Origin: Rhodovastum atsumiense
GTDB lineage: Bacteria; Pseudomonadota; Alphaproteobacteria; Acetobacterales; Acetobacteraceae
DNA: 64,000 nucleotides
NCBI RefSeq assembly: GCF_937425535.1
Contig: NZ_OW485601.1
Location: forward strand, 5,687,501-5,751,500
Direction of reading: 5' to 3'
Shown: positions 44,228-53,670 of the stretch, piece after piece
How positions within the stretch are numbered: position 1 is the first letter of the stretch
Layout: the number at the start of each line of letters is the position of its first letter
Made by a program: the position numbers and the translations under genes
The notes under the pieces: model-generated
What the model saw: the letters and a program-made list of their open reading frames with translations, nothing else
Databases searched by the model: none
Told to the model about the DNA's origin: nothing

Positions 44228-45280
44228 TCAGAACAAGGCGTTGAACAGGAAGCCGACGGCCAGGATGCCGCAACCGACCACGGTGACGAACACGACGATC
44301 AGTCGCAGACTCATGACCTTGCGCAGGATGATCATTTCGGGAAACGACAGCGCCGTCACCGCCATCATGAAGGCCAGTACGGTGCCGAGCGCGGCGCCTT
44401 TGCCAAGCAGGGCCTCGACCACGGGAATCATTCCCGCGGCGTTCGAATACATCGGGATCCCGAGCAGGACGGCAGCCGGCACCGACCACCAACTGCCGCT
44501 GCCCATGATGGAGCCCAGGATTTCGGCAGGAACGTAACCGTGGATGGCGGCCCCGGCCGCGATCCCGAGCACGACCCAGACCCAGACCTTGCCGACGATG
44601 TCGCGAACCGCCTCCAGCCCCGCGGCGATGCGGCCGGCGACGGTCAGGTCGGTCGCCGGCAGTTCAACGGCGCCCGCACGGATCGTGCGGACCCACGCCT
44701 CGAGCCAGCCTTCCAGCCGGAGGCGCCCGATGACCAGTCCGGAAACGATCGCGATCCCCAGCCCAAGCACCAGGTAGGCCAACGCCACCCGCCACCCGAC
44801 CAGCGCGAACAGCAGCCCGAGCGCCACTTCGTTGATCATCGGCGCGGCGACCAGGAAGGAGAACGTGACGCCGAGCGGCACCCCCGCCGAGACGAAGCCG
44901 ATGAACAGCGGCACCGCCGAGCAGGAACAGAACGGGGTGACGATGCCCAGCGCCGCGGCCGCCACGTTGCCTGTTCCCACGCGCTTCCCCGCCAGCAGCG
45001 TCCGCGTGCGTTCCGCCGAGAAGTAGCTCCGCACCACGCCCATGCCGAACACGACGAGGATGAGCAGCAGCAGCACCTTGGGCACGTCATAGGCGAAGAA
45101 CGCGACAGCTTCGCCCAGGCGGCTCGCCCGCTGGATGGGCAGCAGCGATGTCACGGCCTCGGCGAAGGGACCGAGCAGCAGCCAGGCGCCGCTCCAGAGC
45201 CCGAGCGCGGCGGCCGTTCCCCCGAGCCAGAGCACGGGAGAGCCGGATCGTGCCGGGGCCGGCGGCGCCAGGGTGTTCAT
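44228..45280 (-). CDS. arsP: ArsP-like permease (DUF318), probable organoarsenical efflux
   Basis: A 350-residue inner-membrane permease with about eight transmembrane segments and the TPFCSCSAVPLF motif (around residues 113-124), whose cysteines are conserved in the ArsP/DUF318 family. ArsP exports trivalent methylated arsenicals such as MAs(III). That fits the nearby arsM. The ATG at 45278-45280 overlaps the arsR stop by 4 bases and has GGAGAGGGA upstream. Other family members have unknown substrates, so the specific assignment relies on the ArsR and ArsM context. Confidence 0.82.
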   Translation of the reverse strand: MNTLAPPAPARSGSPVLWLGGTAAALGLWSGAWLLLGPFAEAVTSLLPIQRASRLGEAVAFFAYDVPKVLLLLILVVFGMGVVRSYFSAERTRTLLAGKRVGTGNVAAAALGIVTPFCSCSAVPLFIGFVSAGVPLGVTFSFLVAAPMINEVALGLLFALVGWRVALAYLVLGLGIAIVSGLVIGRLRLEGWLEAWVRTIRAGAVELPATDLTVAGRIAAGLEAVRDIVGKVWVWVVLGIAAGAAIHGYVPAEILGSIMGSGSWWSVPAAVLLGIPMYSNAAGMIPVVEALLGKGAALGTVLAFMMAVTALSFPEMIILRKVMSLRLIVVFVTVVGCGILAVGFLFNALF

Positions 45281-45570
45281 GCGGCGTCCCTCTCCTGCCC
45301 GGGCAGCGCGGCCAGCACGGCGTCCACGACGGTCGCGATCGCCGCCGGCAGATGCGGATTGCGCCGGTAGCGGACCCATTGCGCGTCACGGCGGTCGATC
45401 ACGAGGCCCGCCGCCTTGAGCACGCCCATGTGGCGCGACATGCGGGACTGGGTGGCGCCCAGCCGGCGCATCAGTTCGCAGACGCAGTGCTCGTCGCCGT
45501 CCCACAGGATCCGGATGGCCCCAAGCCGGGTCGGCTCGGACAAGGCCCCCATCAGTCCGCAAACGTCCAT
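45277..45570 (-). CDS. arsR: ArsR family metalloregulator with CVC site
   Basis: A 97-residue winged-helix repressor with the classic metal site in the DNA-binding region: DEHCVCELM, Cys 29 and 31, equivalent to ELCVCDL of E. coli ArsR. As(III)/Sb(III) binding would release DNA and allow expression of the permease and thioredoxin-like genes behind it. A dyad just upstream of the start (45584-45601) is the likely operator. It is divergent from the chemotaxis receptor gene. Confidence 0.9.
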   Translation of the reverse strand: MDVCGLMGALSEPTRLGAIRILWDGDEHCVCELMRRLGATQSRMSRHMGVLKAAGLVIDRRDAQWVRYRRNPHLPAAIATVVDAVLAALPGQERDAA

Positions 45571-45583
45571 GCCTATATCCGCT

Positions 45584-45601
45584 TATGCGCTTATCCGCAT
45601 A
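45584..45601. promoter_or_regulatory. Candidate ArsR operator
   Basis: Perfect inverted repeat TATGCG-CTTATC-CGCATA, 13 bases upstream of the arsR start codon. It overlaps direct repeats of TTATGCGC/TTATCCGC type in an AT-rich patch. The position suits autorepression by ArsR. Confidence 0.55.
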
Positions 45602-45625
45602 TAATAGCCCCCTTCCTTGTTGCGC

Positions 45626-45670
45626 AAGGGAAGATCTAATTCCCTTTCCGAATGTAAGATCAGATCTTCC
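45626..45670. repeat. Two mutually exclusive hairpins upstream of the chemoreceptor gene
   Basis: AAGGGAA (45626-45632) pairs with TTCCCTT (45640-45646); GGAAGATCT (45629-45637) pairs with AGATCTTCC (45662-45670). The left arms overlap, so only one can form at a time in RNA. A smaller repeat ATAGG-TATAG-CCTAT follows at 45697-45711. The stretch ends 110 bases before the receptor start. Confidence 0.45.
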
Positions 45671-45780
45671 GATGGGCCTCGATTTATTTGGAAAATATAG
45701 GTATAGCCTATTGATAAGGAACGCTGTTTGAAATAATTCACAGCGGAAACAGATTGGGAATTCGGTACAGGTTCAGATCC

Positions 45781-47466
45781 ATGACTGTCTTGGCTGAAAT
45801 GAAGATCGGCAGAAAAATTCTCCTGGCCCTTGGGAGCCTGCTGTTCATGCTCCTTCTGGTCGGCGGCATTTCGCTGCACCAGTCGACCCACGCAAGCCAC
45901 ATCACCGCCGATCTGGCCCGTAACCGGTTGCCAAGCATCCTGATCGTCGGCCGTCTGGCCGAAGCAGTCACTCGCGTCCGTCTGGCGCAGGGCACAGCCC
46001 TGGCCGCCGCGGACGCCAAGGACAAGAGCCTCGTCGACGAGCGTCGGATGAAGGCGTTCGCCGACGTCGAGAGAGCGCGGCAGGAGTACCTTCCCCTCGT
46101 CGATGCCGGCGAAGAAGCGCAGACCATCATTCCCGCCATCGATGCGGCCTGGCGGGATTACAAGGAGCAGAGCGCGAAGCTGGACGCGCTCAAAGGCAAT
46201 GACGCCGCCGCGGCGCACTTCTTCATCAACGATCTCCATCCGTATTTCGCCAGATTGCGGGACGCGGTGCATGCCGACATCGCCTACAACGAGCGCATGG
46301 GGAAGATCGGCGCGAGTGACGCCGAGACGGAAGCCGCGCAGACATTCTGGATCATCGGCGGGATAACGGTCCTGTCCGCCCTGCTGGCATTGGTCGCGAC
46401 CGCATGGCTGAACAGCGATGTCACCGCCCGGGTGGTCAGGCTGGCCGGAACCATGCGCCAGCTCGCCCACCGGGACTATGCCTTCGACCTGCCATGCACC
46501 AGGCGGCATGACGAAATCGGGGAGATGGCCAGGGCCATCGAGGAATGCCGCAACGGCCTCAAGGAAGCCGATGCCATGGCGGAGGCCCAGCGGCGGCGCC
46601 ATGCCGAGGACGTCGAGCGCGCCGGCAGGCTGCAGACCCTGGCCAGGGCCTTCGAGGCAAAGATCGAGGAAATGACAGGCGTTCTCTCGTCATCGGCCAC
46701 GGAGCTGCACGCCACGGCGCAATCCATGTCGGACACGGCGGACGGCACCGCGCGGCAGGCCGAGGCGGTTGCCAGCGCCGCCGGGCAGGCCAACGGGAGC
46801 GTCCAGACGGTGGCGGCCGCGACCGAGGAACTCGTCAGTTCGATCACCGAGATCAACAACCAGATCACGCAGTCCGCCTCGGAGGCCGGCAAGGCCGCCA
46901 CCAACGCGCGGGAAACCGAGGCGATCGTGCAGTCGCTGGCCGACAGCGCCGAGCGCATCGGCCAGGTGGTCAGCCTCATCAGCGGCATCGCCGGCCAGAC
47001 CAACCTGCTGGCCCTGAACGCCACCATCGAGGCTGCCCGCGCGGGAGAAGCGGGCCGTGGCTTCGCCGTGGTGGCCTCCGAGGTCAAGACGCTGGCAAGC
47101 CAGACGGCCAAGGCCACCGAGGAAATCGCCACGCAGATCGGACAGGTGCAGACGGCCACCCGCGCCGCGGTGGCAGCCATCCAGGCGATCGCCGTGACGA
47201 TCGATCAGGTCAGCCAGAGGACGACGGCGATCGCGACGGCGGTCGAGGAGCAAGGGACCGCCACCCAGGAGATCGCGCGCAACGTCCATCAGGCCGCGTC
47301 CGGGACGCGCGACGTGACCGCGAACATCGGCGAGGTCGACAGGGCCGCGAAGAAGACCGGCAATGGCGCCCTCAATGTCGTTTCGGCCGCCGACAGCCTG
47401 TCCCGCCAGGCGGAGAACCTGAACCGGGAGGTCGGCGCGTTCCTGGCCGGCGTGAAGGCCGCCTGA
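45781..47466 (+). CDS. Methyl-accepting chemotaxis protein
   Basis: A 561-residue chemoreceptor: first transmembrane helix at about 10-33, a periplasmic four-helix-bundle sensor (about 34-190), a second membrane helix at about 192-212 ([19 protein letters not shown]), HAMP (about 213-265) and a cytoplasmic signalling domain with the hairpin tip [21 protein letters not shown]. The latter binds CheA/CheW. ATG 45781 is used; ribosome site weak. It sits between two arsenic operons on the opposite strand, which may mean chemotaxis tied to metalloids; no che genes are nearby. Confidence 0.92.
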   Translation: MTVLAEMKIGRKILLALGSLLFMLLLVGGISLHQSTHASHITADLARNRLPSILIVGRLAEAVTRVRLAQGTALAAADAKDKSLVDERRMKAFADVERARQEYLPLVDAGEEAQTIIPAIDAAWRDYKEQSAKLDALKGNDAAAAHFFINDLHPYFARLRDAVHADIAYNERMGKIGASDAETEAAQTFWIIGGITVLSALLALVATAWLNSDVTARVVRLAGTMRQLAHRDYAFDLPCTRRHDEIGEMARAIEECRNGLKEADAMAEAQRRRHAEDVERAGRLQTLARAFEAKIEEMTGVLSSSATELHATAQSMSDTADGTARQAEAVASAAGQANGSVQTVAAATEELVSSITEINNQITQSASEAGKAATNARETEAIVQSLADSAERIGQVVSLISGIAGQTNLLALNATIEAARAGEAGRGFAVVASEVKTLASQTAKATEEIATQIGQVQTATRAAVAAIQAIAVTIDQVSQRTTAIATAVEEQGTATQEIARNVHQAASGTRDVTANIGEVDRAAKKTGNGALNVVSAADSLSRQAENLNREVGAFLAGVKAA

Positions 47467-47489
47467 CCGGCCGCGGCAGGCGCGTGCGG

Positions 47490-48572
47490 TTACGGCCGCG
47501 CCTGCCGCGATCCGTACCAGTCCTGCGTGCGGTTCACCACCCTCACGACGGCCAGCATGGCGGGCACCTCGACCAGCACGCCCACCACCGTGGCCAGCGC
47601 CGCGCCGCTCTCGAAGCCGTAGACCGTGATGGCGACCGCGACGGCGAGTTCGAAGAAGTTGCTCGCGCCGATCAGGCAGCTTGGCCCCGCCACGCATTGC
47701 GCCTCGCCGAGCGAGCGGTTCAACCAATAAGCCAGCGTCGCGGTGAAGAAGACCTGGATGATGATGGGGATCGCGAGCAGCAGGATGACCAGCGGCTGCG
47801 CCACGATCTGCTGGCCCTGCAGCGCGAACAGGATCACCAGCGTGGCCAGCAGCGCGCCGAGTGAGGGGGTCCGCAGATGCCCGAGCGTGCGCGCAAGGGC
47901 CACCTCCCCCCCGGCGGCAAGCAGCGACCGCCGCCAGAGCTGGGCTGCCAGCAGCGGCACCACGATGAAGATGACGACCGATGCGAACAGCGTGTCCCAG
48001 GGCACCGTGATCGACGACAGCCCGAGCAGCAGGCCGACGATGGGTGCGAACAGGACCAGCATGAGGGTGTCGTTCAACGCCACCTGGGAGAGCGTGAAAT
48101 TGGCATCCCCGTTCACCAGGCTCGACCAGGTGAACACCATCGCGGTGCAGGGCGCGGCGGCGAGCAGGATCAGGCCGGCGATGTAGCTGTCGATCTGCCC
48201 GGCCGGCAGCAGCGGGCGGAACAGGACGCCGACGAACAGCCAGCCCAGCAGGGCCATGGAGAACGGCTTCACCGCCCAGTTCACCCCGACGGTGACGGCG
48301 ATGCCGCGCCAGTGCCGCGTCACCTGGGCCAGCGAGGCGAAGTCCACCCGCAGCAGCATCGGCACGATCATCGCCCAGATCAGCGCCGCCACGGGCAGGT
48401 TGACCTGAGCCACTTCGAGGCGGCCGATCATGCGGAACACGCCCGGGAAGGCGCTGCCGAGCAGGATGCCGGCGAGGATGCAGGCGCCGACCCAGAGGGT
48501 CAGGTAGCGTTCGAAGATGCCGAGCGACGCCTTACGGGGGGCGTGGGCCTCGGTTGGCGCGGATGCGCTCAT
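47490..48572 (-). CDS. acr3: ACR3-type arsenite efflux transporter
   Basis: A 360-residue inner-membrane As(III) exporter of the ACR3 (BART) family with about ten transmembrane segments. The conserved essential cysteine is Cys 142 in AAAPCTAMVFTWS; the segment AQCVAGPSCLIGASNFFELA is also family-typical. Its ATG overlaps the arsC stop by 4 bases. It exports arsenite produced by ArsC and is probably controlled by the ArsR at 49793-50149. Confidence 0.94.
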   Translation of the reverse strand: MSASAPTEAHAPRKASLGIFERYLTLWVGACILAGILLGSAFPGVFRMIGRLEVAQVNLPVAALIWAMIVPMLLRVDFASLAQVTRHWRGIAVTVGVNWAVKPFSMALLGWLFVGVLFRPLLPAGQIDSYIAGLILLAAAPCTAMVFTWSSLVNGDANFTLSQVALNDTLMLVLFAPIVGLLLGLSSITVPWDTLFASVVIFIVVPLLAAQLWRRSLLAAGGEVALARTLGHLRTPSLGALLATLVILFALQGQQIVAQPLVILLLAIPIIIQVFFTATLAYWLNRSLGEAQCVAGPSCLIGASNFFELAVAVAITVYGFESGAALATVVGVLVEVPAMLAVVRVVNRTQDWYGSRQARP

Positions 48573-49006
48573 GCCGGATTCTCCGGAATGACGCGCCGTC
48601 CCCGGGCATCGACCACCTGCTCTCCCCCTTCCTTGCTGAAGGCGCCCTGCTGCGGCGTTGGCAGGATGTCCAGCACCGTCTCGGAGGGGCGGCACAGCTT
48701 CACGCCCAGGGGCGTGACCACGATCGGCCGGTTGATGAGGATGGGATGGCGCATCATGGCGTCGATGAGTTCGTCCTCGGTCCGCCCGGGATCGCCGAGG
48801 CCGAGTTCCGCATAGGGCGTACCCTTCTCGCGCAACAGGCCGCGCGCGCCGATGCCCATGCGCCGGATCAGATCGACCAGTTCGTCACGCGTCGGCGGCG
48901 TCCGGAGGTACTCGACGACCCGTGGCTCCTCGCCGCTGTTGCGGATCAGCGCCAGCACGTTGCGCGACGTGCCGCAGGCGGGGTTGTGGTAGATGGTGAT
49001 GCTCAT
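48569..49006 (-). CDS. arsC: Glutaredoxin-type arsenate reductase
   Basis: A 145-residue arsenate reductase of the E. coli plasmid R773 type, reducing As(V) to As(III) with glutathione/glutaredoxin. The catalytic Cys 11 lies in HNPACGTSRN; the substrate arginines are in the RHPILINRPIVV segment. It overlaps acr3 downstream and arsM upstream by 4 bases each, so the three are translated together. Confidence 0.94.
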   Translation of the reverse strand: MSITIYHNPACGTSRNVLALIRNSGEEPRVVEYLRTPPTRDELVDLIRRMGIGARGLLREKGTPYAELGLGDPGRTEDELIDAMMRHPILINRPIVVTPLGVKLCRPSETVLDILPTPQQGAFSKEGGEQVVDARGRRVIPENPA

Positions 49007-49806
49007 GCGGCCTCCGCGGGCTTGCGCGCCTCGATCATGGCGGACACGACGCAGTCCTCGATGCCCCGGCCCGGCGCCCAGGATGCGATCATCTCCCGGC
49101 TCTCCGGCTTCACCGCGACGCGCACCCCGGCGAACCCGGCCTCGCGGAGCCACCCCTCGATCCGCTCCACCGGAGCGGCGCCGCTGACGCAGCCACACAG
49201 CAAGGCCGGGTCGGCCTGCAGATCCGCCGACAGCGGCGCCACGTTGACCACGTCCGAGATGGCCACGCGCCCGCCGGGCTTCAGCACACGAAACGCCTCG
49301 CGGAACACCTGCGCCTTGTCGGGCACCAGGTTCACGACGCAGTTCGAGATCACCACGTCGGCGGTGCCGTCGGCGATGGGCAAATGTTCGATCTCGCCGA
49401 GGCGAAACGTGACATTCGTGACGCCCAGCTTGCCGGCGTTGGCGCGTGCCTTCGCCAGCATCTCGTGGGTCATGTCCACGCCGATGACCCGGCCTGCGGG
49501 CCCGACCTGCCTGGCTGCCAGGAAGCAGTCGATGCCCGCCCCGCTGCCCAGGTCGACGACGACCTCCCCCGTCTTCAGGTTGGCGATCGCCTGCGGGTTG
49601 CCGCAGCCAAGGCCGAGATTGGCGCCGTCCGGCACCGCGGCCAGCTCGGCTTCGGAATAGCCCATCGCCCGCGATCTCGTCTCCGGGGTCGGCTTGCCGC
49701 CGCAGCAGCCCGTGGCCGCCGGGGCGCAGCAACCGGACGCATCCGCGCCGGCGGCGACGCTGCCGTAGCGCGCGCGGACCAGATCCTTGATCTCAGCCGT
49801 GTCCAT
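49003..49806 (-). CDS. arsM: Arsenite S-adenosylmethionine methyltransferase
   Basis: A 267-residue class I methyltransferase that converts As(III) to methylated arsenicals. SAM-binding motif VVDLGSGAGIDCFLAA, N-terminal cysteine pairs (26/27 and 34/35), and the arsenic-binding cysteines in ISNCVVNL and the LLCGCVSGA segment. AGGAGCTGAAAG ribosome site before ATG 49806. Products such as MAs(III) are toxic and could leave by the ArsP-like permease about 4 kb away. Its start lies inside the end of arsR (14-base overlap). Confidence 0.94.
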   Translation of the reverse strand: MDTAEIKDLVRARYGSVAAGADASGCCAPAATGCCGGKPTPETRSRAMGYSEAELAAVPDGANLGLGCGNPQAIANLKTGEVVVDLGSGAGIDCFLAARQVGPAGRVIGVDMTHEMLAKARANAGKLGVTNVTFRLGEIEHLPIADGTADVVISNCVVNLVPDKAQVFREAFRVLKPGGRVAISDVVNVAPLSADLQADPALLCGCVSGAAPVERIEGWLREAGFAGVRVAVKPESREMIASWAPGRGIEDCVVSAMIEARKPAEAA

Positions 49807-50149
49807 CTTTCAGCTCCTGGGGCGATTGGGGACAGGTCGGGTTGCAGGCGGCGCCGGCTTGCGGGCCGCGGCCGCAGCAGTTCTCGGTGAGAAAGGCGAT
49901 CAGGCCGTTCATGGCCTCGTACCGGGCGGCATAGATCAACTGGCGGCCGACCCGTCGCTGCGAGATCAGCCCGGCCTGCAGCAACTGCGAGAGATGGAAG
50001 GACAGCGTCGTCGCGGGCACGCCGAGGCGCTCCGCCAGCAGGCCGGCCGGGCATCCGCCGGGGCCGTCCTGCACCAGTTCCCGGAACGCCTGCAGGCGCG
50101 TCTCCTGCGCCAGGGCGCCCAGGGCCTTCACGATCTGCTGGCTGTCCAT
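49793..50149 (-). CDS. arsR: ArsR family regulator with C-terminal cysteine cluster
   Basis: A 118-residue winged-helix repressor heading arsR-arsM-arsC-acr3. Unlike the first ArsR it lacks CVC; cysteines are at 91, 92, 102 and 106 (ENCCGRGPQ and AACNPTC), plus Cys 33, resembling C-terminal-site ArsR proteins such as those of Acidithiobacillus or Corynebacterium. The metal site has therefore evolved separately. GGAAGGATC ribosome site. Divergent from the GntP-type gene, with an AT-rich region between. Confidence 0.92.
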   Translation of the reverse strand: MDSQQIVKALGALAQETRLQAFRELVQDGPGGCPAGLLAERLGVPATTLSFHLSQLLQAGLISQRRVGRQLIYAARYEAMNGLIAFLTENCCGRGPQAGAACNPTCPQSPQELKDGHG

Positions 50150-50336
50150 GCCGCGATCCTTCCGTTCGCGGTGCCATCAGTGCGCCCGGTGAAACCCCGA
50201 GTCAACGACATTTTTAGAAATATCGAACTATCACTCCAGCATGAGTTACAATCATGATAAGAGGCGACATTAGTCGCTCTGCCATGGCCCTTTCATGCCC
50301 CATCATGATTCCCACGCGGAATCAGAGGTGAGGATC
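50150..50336. promoter_or_regulatory. AT-rich divergent region between arsR and GntP-type gene
   Basis: 187 bases containing an AT-rich core (about 50205-50270) with ATTTTTAGAAATATCGAACTAT-like sequence, the expected position for the ArsR operator and promoter. No perfect dyad was found, so exact boxes are not assigned. Confidence 0.4.
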
Positions 50337-51512
50337 ATGTCTCAGGCAGCGACGGTCGGCGCCAAGGCTCCCTGGTCGCGGGGACTGCCACTGCCGGTGG
50401 CCATGCTGCTGGCGGCGCTCGCGCTGGGCATCGCCGGAGGGATGGATACCGCGCATCTCCTTGCCGCCCTCGATGCCGGGTTCGGCGGCTCGCTGGGCAG
50501 CTATGCCCTCATCCTGATCCCTTCGTTCACGCTGGCGGCGGCGCTGGCGGGGGAAGGTGACGCCGTCGGCTCCGGCCGGGCGGCCGCCTTCATGGCCCCG
50601 TTTGCCGGTGCCGCGATGATCTGCCCGGACACGGCCTATGCGGCGCTCGGCCCCATGGCCGGGCGGCGGCGCCTGTCGGTGCTGTTCGGGGCCTATGCAG
50701 GCTTCAAGCTGCTGGTTCCCGCCGGGCCGGCCATCATCGGCACCGCGCTCGGGGGGCTGTCGGCCGACCTGATCGCACTGAGCCTCCCTGTGTTCCTGGT
50801 GGCCTGGGGAGTCGGCTGGGCCTATGCACGCCGCTTCGAGCCGGGCGAGCGGGCGCGCCGGCGCGAAGCTGGCGGCCCCCTGCCCCGCCGCGTGCTGGCG
50901 CCGCTGGCGACCCTCGCCGGCCTGCTCGCGCTCGGTTTCGTCCTGCGCGGTCGCTGGACGCCGCCCGCCTTGCTGGATTTCCTGCTCGACCCCAAGGGCG
51001 CGCTTCTGGCCGCGGGCGTGGTGGCCCTGGTGCCGCTGGCCGGTCCCGGGCGCGCCGCGGCGATCGAAAGCGGCATGCGCCGCACCGGTCCGCTGTTGCT
51101 GACCATCGGCTCGGCCAGTGCCTTCGGGGCCATGCTGGTCGCCGTGCTGCCGGTCGAGCGATGGGCGCAGGCCCTGGTCGGCACCGGCCTCGTTCTCCCC
51201 GCCTTGTTCATCTTCACCGCCAGCTTCAAGCTGGCCAAGGGCTCATCCATGGCGACCTTCGCCGGGACGAGCGGCATCGTGGCGGCGCTGCTGCCCGGCC
51301 TCGGCGTGTCGCCCGCCCTGGCCACCCTGGCCATGTGCGCCGGGGCCTTCGTCACCATCGCGCCGAACGACAGCCTCTACTGGCTCGCGCGCCAGGATGC
51401 GCTGCCCGGCCGGGACGGGGCCGCCATCACACGGATCCTGGCGGGTGGCGCGACCTTGCAGGGCCTCGCCGCGCTGGCCGTCGTGCTGGCGTTCCAGGCG
51501 GCGGGGTGGTGA
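50337..51512 (+). CDS. GntP family permease
   Basis: A 391-residue inner-membrane transporter with about ten transmembrane helices. The AGFGGSLGSYALILIP segment resembles the GFGGTLGSIAL signature of gluconate/H+ symporters (GntP). Related permeases carry gluconate, other sugar acids or organic anions; the substrate is unknown. ATG 50337 with GAGGTGAGG upstream. It is divergent from the arsenic operon, which may be coincidence. It converges on hisC with 13 bases between stops. Confidence 0.75.
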   Translation: MSQAATVGAKAPWSRGLPLPVAMLLAALALGIAGGMDTAHLLAALDAGFGGSLGSYALILIPSFTLAAALAGEGDAVGSGRAAAFMAPFAGAAMICPDTAYAALGPMAGRRRLSVLFGAYAGFKLLVPAGPAIIGTALGGLSADLIALSLPVFLVAWGVGWAYARRFEPGERARRREAGGPLPRRVLAPLATLAGLLALGFVLRGRWTPPALLDFLLDPKGALLAAGVVALVPLAGPGRAAAIESGMRRTGPLLLTIGSASAFGAMLVAVLPVERWAQALVGTGLVLPALFIFTASFKLAKGSSMATFAGTSGIVAALLPGLGVSPALATLAMCAGAFVTIAPNDSLYWLARQDALPGRDGAAITRILAGGATLQGLAALAVVLAFQAAGW

Positions 51513-51525
51513 GCGGCCAATCCGG

Positions 51526-52590
51526 TCAGGCGCGCCCCAGGATCTCCGACAGCGCGGACAGCAGCCGGTCCATCTGGGCCCGCGTGCCGATGGAAATGCG
51601 CAGATAGTCCGCGATCCGCGGCGATGCGAAGTGACGCACCAGCACGGCGCGTTCGCGCAGGGCTGCCGCCAGCCGGGCCCCTTCCTCCATCGGATGGCGG
51701 GCGAAGACGAAGTTGGCGCAGGAGGGCAGCACCGCGAAGCCAAGCCGCTCCAGCCCCTGGCGCAGATACGCGCGATTTTCCATCACCAGCGACCGGGTCT
51801 GGCGGAACCACGCCTCGTCTGACAGCGCCGCGATGGCCCCTTGCTGGGCCAGCCGGTCGAGCGGGTAGGAATTGAAGCTGTCCTTGACCCGGGTCAGCGC
51901 CTCGATCAGGGCGGCATCGCCGATGGCATAGGCCACGCGCAGTCCGGCCAGGGCCCGCGACTTCGACAGCGTGTGCACCACCAGCAGATTGGGATGGGAC
52001 GCGACCAGCGGGATGGCCGTCTCGGCGCCGAAATCGACATAGGCTTCGTCGATGACGACGGGCTGGTCGGGATGGGCATCCAGCAGGGCGGCGATCTCCG
52101 CGCGGGACAGCGCGATGCCGGTGGGGGCATTGGGGTTGGCCAGGATGATCGCCCCGGCCGGGCGGGCATAGGCTTCGATGCGGATGCGCATGTCGGCGTC
52201 CAGCGGAACCGTCTCGAAGCCGATCCCGTGCAGGCGACACCAGACAGGATAAAAACTGTAGGTGATATCAGGAAAAAGCAGCGGCGCCTCGTGCCGGAAC
52301 AGCGCCACGAACACATGCGCCAGCACTTCATCCGACCCGTTGCCGACGAAGACCTGCTCGGGCCGCACCTGATGACAGGCCGCGATCGCCTGGCGCAGCG
52401 CCGTGGCGGTGGGATCGGGATAGAGCCGCAGGGCGTCGGTGGTGGCGTCGCGGATCGCCTGCAGCACCAGCGGCGAAGGGCCGACCGGGCATTCGTTGGT
52501 GTTGAGCTTGACCAGATCCGCGAGCCGGGGCTGCTCGCCCGGCACATAGGGCGTCAGGTCGTGCACGATCTGGCTCCAGAAACGGCTCAT
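51526..52590 (-). CDS. hisC: Histidinol-phosphate aminotransferase
   Basis: A 354-residue class I/II aminotransferase: PLP Schiff-base Lys at about residue 210 in [13 protein letters not shown], the NPNAPTG motif, the DEAYVDFG segment and an N-terminal [12 protein letters not shown] typical of HisC. It converts imidazole-acetol phosphate to histidinol phosphate in histidine synthesis, and can act on aromatic keto acids. GAGGGGTGA ribosome site. It stands outside a his operon, so it may be a second copy. Confidence 0.9.
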   Translation of the reverse strand: MSRFWSQIVHDLTPYVPGEQPRLADLVKLNTNECPVGPSPLVLQAIRDATTDALRLYPDPTATALRQAIAACHQVRPEQVFVGNGSDEVLAHVFVALFRHEAPLLFPDITYSFYPVWCRLHGIGFETVPLDADMRIRIEAYARPAGAIILANPNAPTGIALSRAEIAALLDAHPDQPVVIDEAYVDFGAETAIPLVASHPNLLVVHTLSKSRALAGLRVAYAIGDAALIEALTRVKDSFNSYPLDRLAQQGAIAALSDEAWFRQTRSLVMENRAYLRQGLERLGFAVLPSCANFVFARHPMEEGARLAAALRERAVLVRHFASPRIADYLRISIGTRAQMDRLLSALSEILGRA

Positions 52591-52699
52591 TCACCCCTCA
52601 CCGAAGACATCGCTTCATCCGGACCGGCCCATCCCGGACCGCTGGTGTTCCGTACCACCGGCATGCGCAGCCGTGCACCCTGGCGCGGTGGCGCCACGC

Positions 52700-53614
52700 T
52701 CATGGCGGGTGTTCCGCGAGCACGCGGCTTCGCAGCCAGGCCATCATGGCCTGGGTGGCACGGTTGGCCGTCACGCCCTCCGGCTGCACGAGCCAGTAGG
52801 CGTAGCTCGCGCGCACCCGGACCGGGACCGGCGCGACCAGCCGCCCCGCGGCGAGGTCGCGTTCAACCAGCAGCGACCGGCCAAGCGCCACTCCCATTCC
52901 GGCCACCGCCGCCTGGTAGAGGCTGGTGCTTTCGTCGAAGCGCGGCCCCAGGCGCACGGGAAGGGCGCCGAGGCCGGCGGCGCGCAGCCAGCTCTCCCAT
53001 CCATCCGGGATGTCATCGCCGAGCAGCGGCACTGAGGCCAGCGCCTCCGCCGAGCGGAACAGGCCGTGGCGCTCCGCGAGGGCCGGCGCACAGACCGGGG
53101 TCAGCGTCTCCTCGGCGAAGAGGGCGGCGGCCACGCCGGGCCAGCTTCCCCGCCCATAGCGGATCGCCAGGTCGATGCCATCCCGCCGGAGGTCGGCGAT
53201 GGCGCGGCTGGCATGGATGCGCAGGTCGATGCCGGGATGCCGTGCGGTGAACTCGGGCAGGACCGGAGCCAGCCACAATGCCGCCAGCGACGGCAGCAGC
53301 GACAGCGTCACCCGTTCCTGCCGCCGCCCGCGCGCGGCCAGGGCGGCATTGGCGTCGCGGATGCGGGCGAGGCCATCGGCCACCGCGCCGAAATAGGCCC
53401 GGCCCGCCTCCGTCAGGGCGATGTGGCGGCCATGCCGTGCGAACAGCGGGGTGGTGAAATGCCCCTCCAGGGTGCGGACATGGCGGCTGATGGCGCTCTG
53501 GGTCAGGCCCAGCTCGGCGGCCGCCCGGGTGAAGCTTCCCAGCCGTGCCGCCGCTTCGAAGGCGCGCACCGCGAGCAGGGATGGCTGGCCTGCGGCTGCA
53601 TGATCGGAACTCAT
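52700..53614 (-). CDS. LysR family transcriptional regulator (GcvA-like)
   Basis: A 304-residue LysR regulator: helix-turn-helix at about 15-70 (SFTRAAAELGLTQSAISRHV) and an effector domain with IDLAIRYGRGSWPG, a segment typical of the GcvA/AmpR-like subgroup. ATG 53614 is used; no strong ribosome site. It is flanked by hisC and a histidine kinase gene, neither clearly a target. Confidence 0.9.
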   Translation of the reverse strand: MSSDHAAAGQPSLLAVRAFEAAARLGSFTRAAAELGLTQSAISRHVRTLEGHFTTPLFARHGRHIALTEAGRAYFGAVADGLARIRDANAALAARGRRQERVTLSLLPSLAALWLAPVLPEFTARHPGIDLRIHASRAIADLRRDGIDLAIRYGRGSWPGVAAALFAEETLTPVCAPALAERHGLFRSAEALASVPLLGDDIPDGWESWLRAAGLGALPVRLGPRFDESTSLYQAAVAGMGVALGRSLLVERDLAAGRLVAPVPVRVRASYAYWLVQPEGVTANRATQAMMAWLRSRVLAEHPP

Positions 53615-53670
53615 GATGAAGGCGGATATTAGGCCATCTGTCGCACGGCGCCGAGGGCCGGCGCGCGGTC

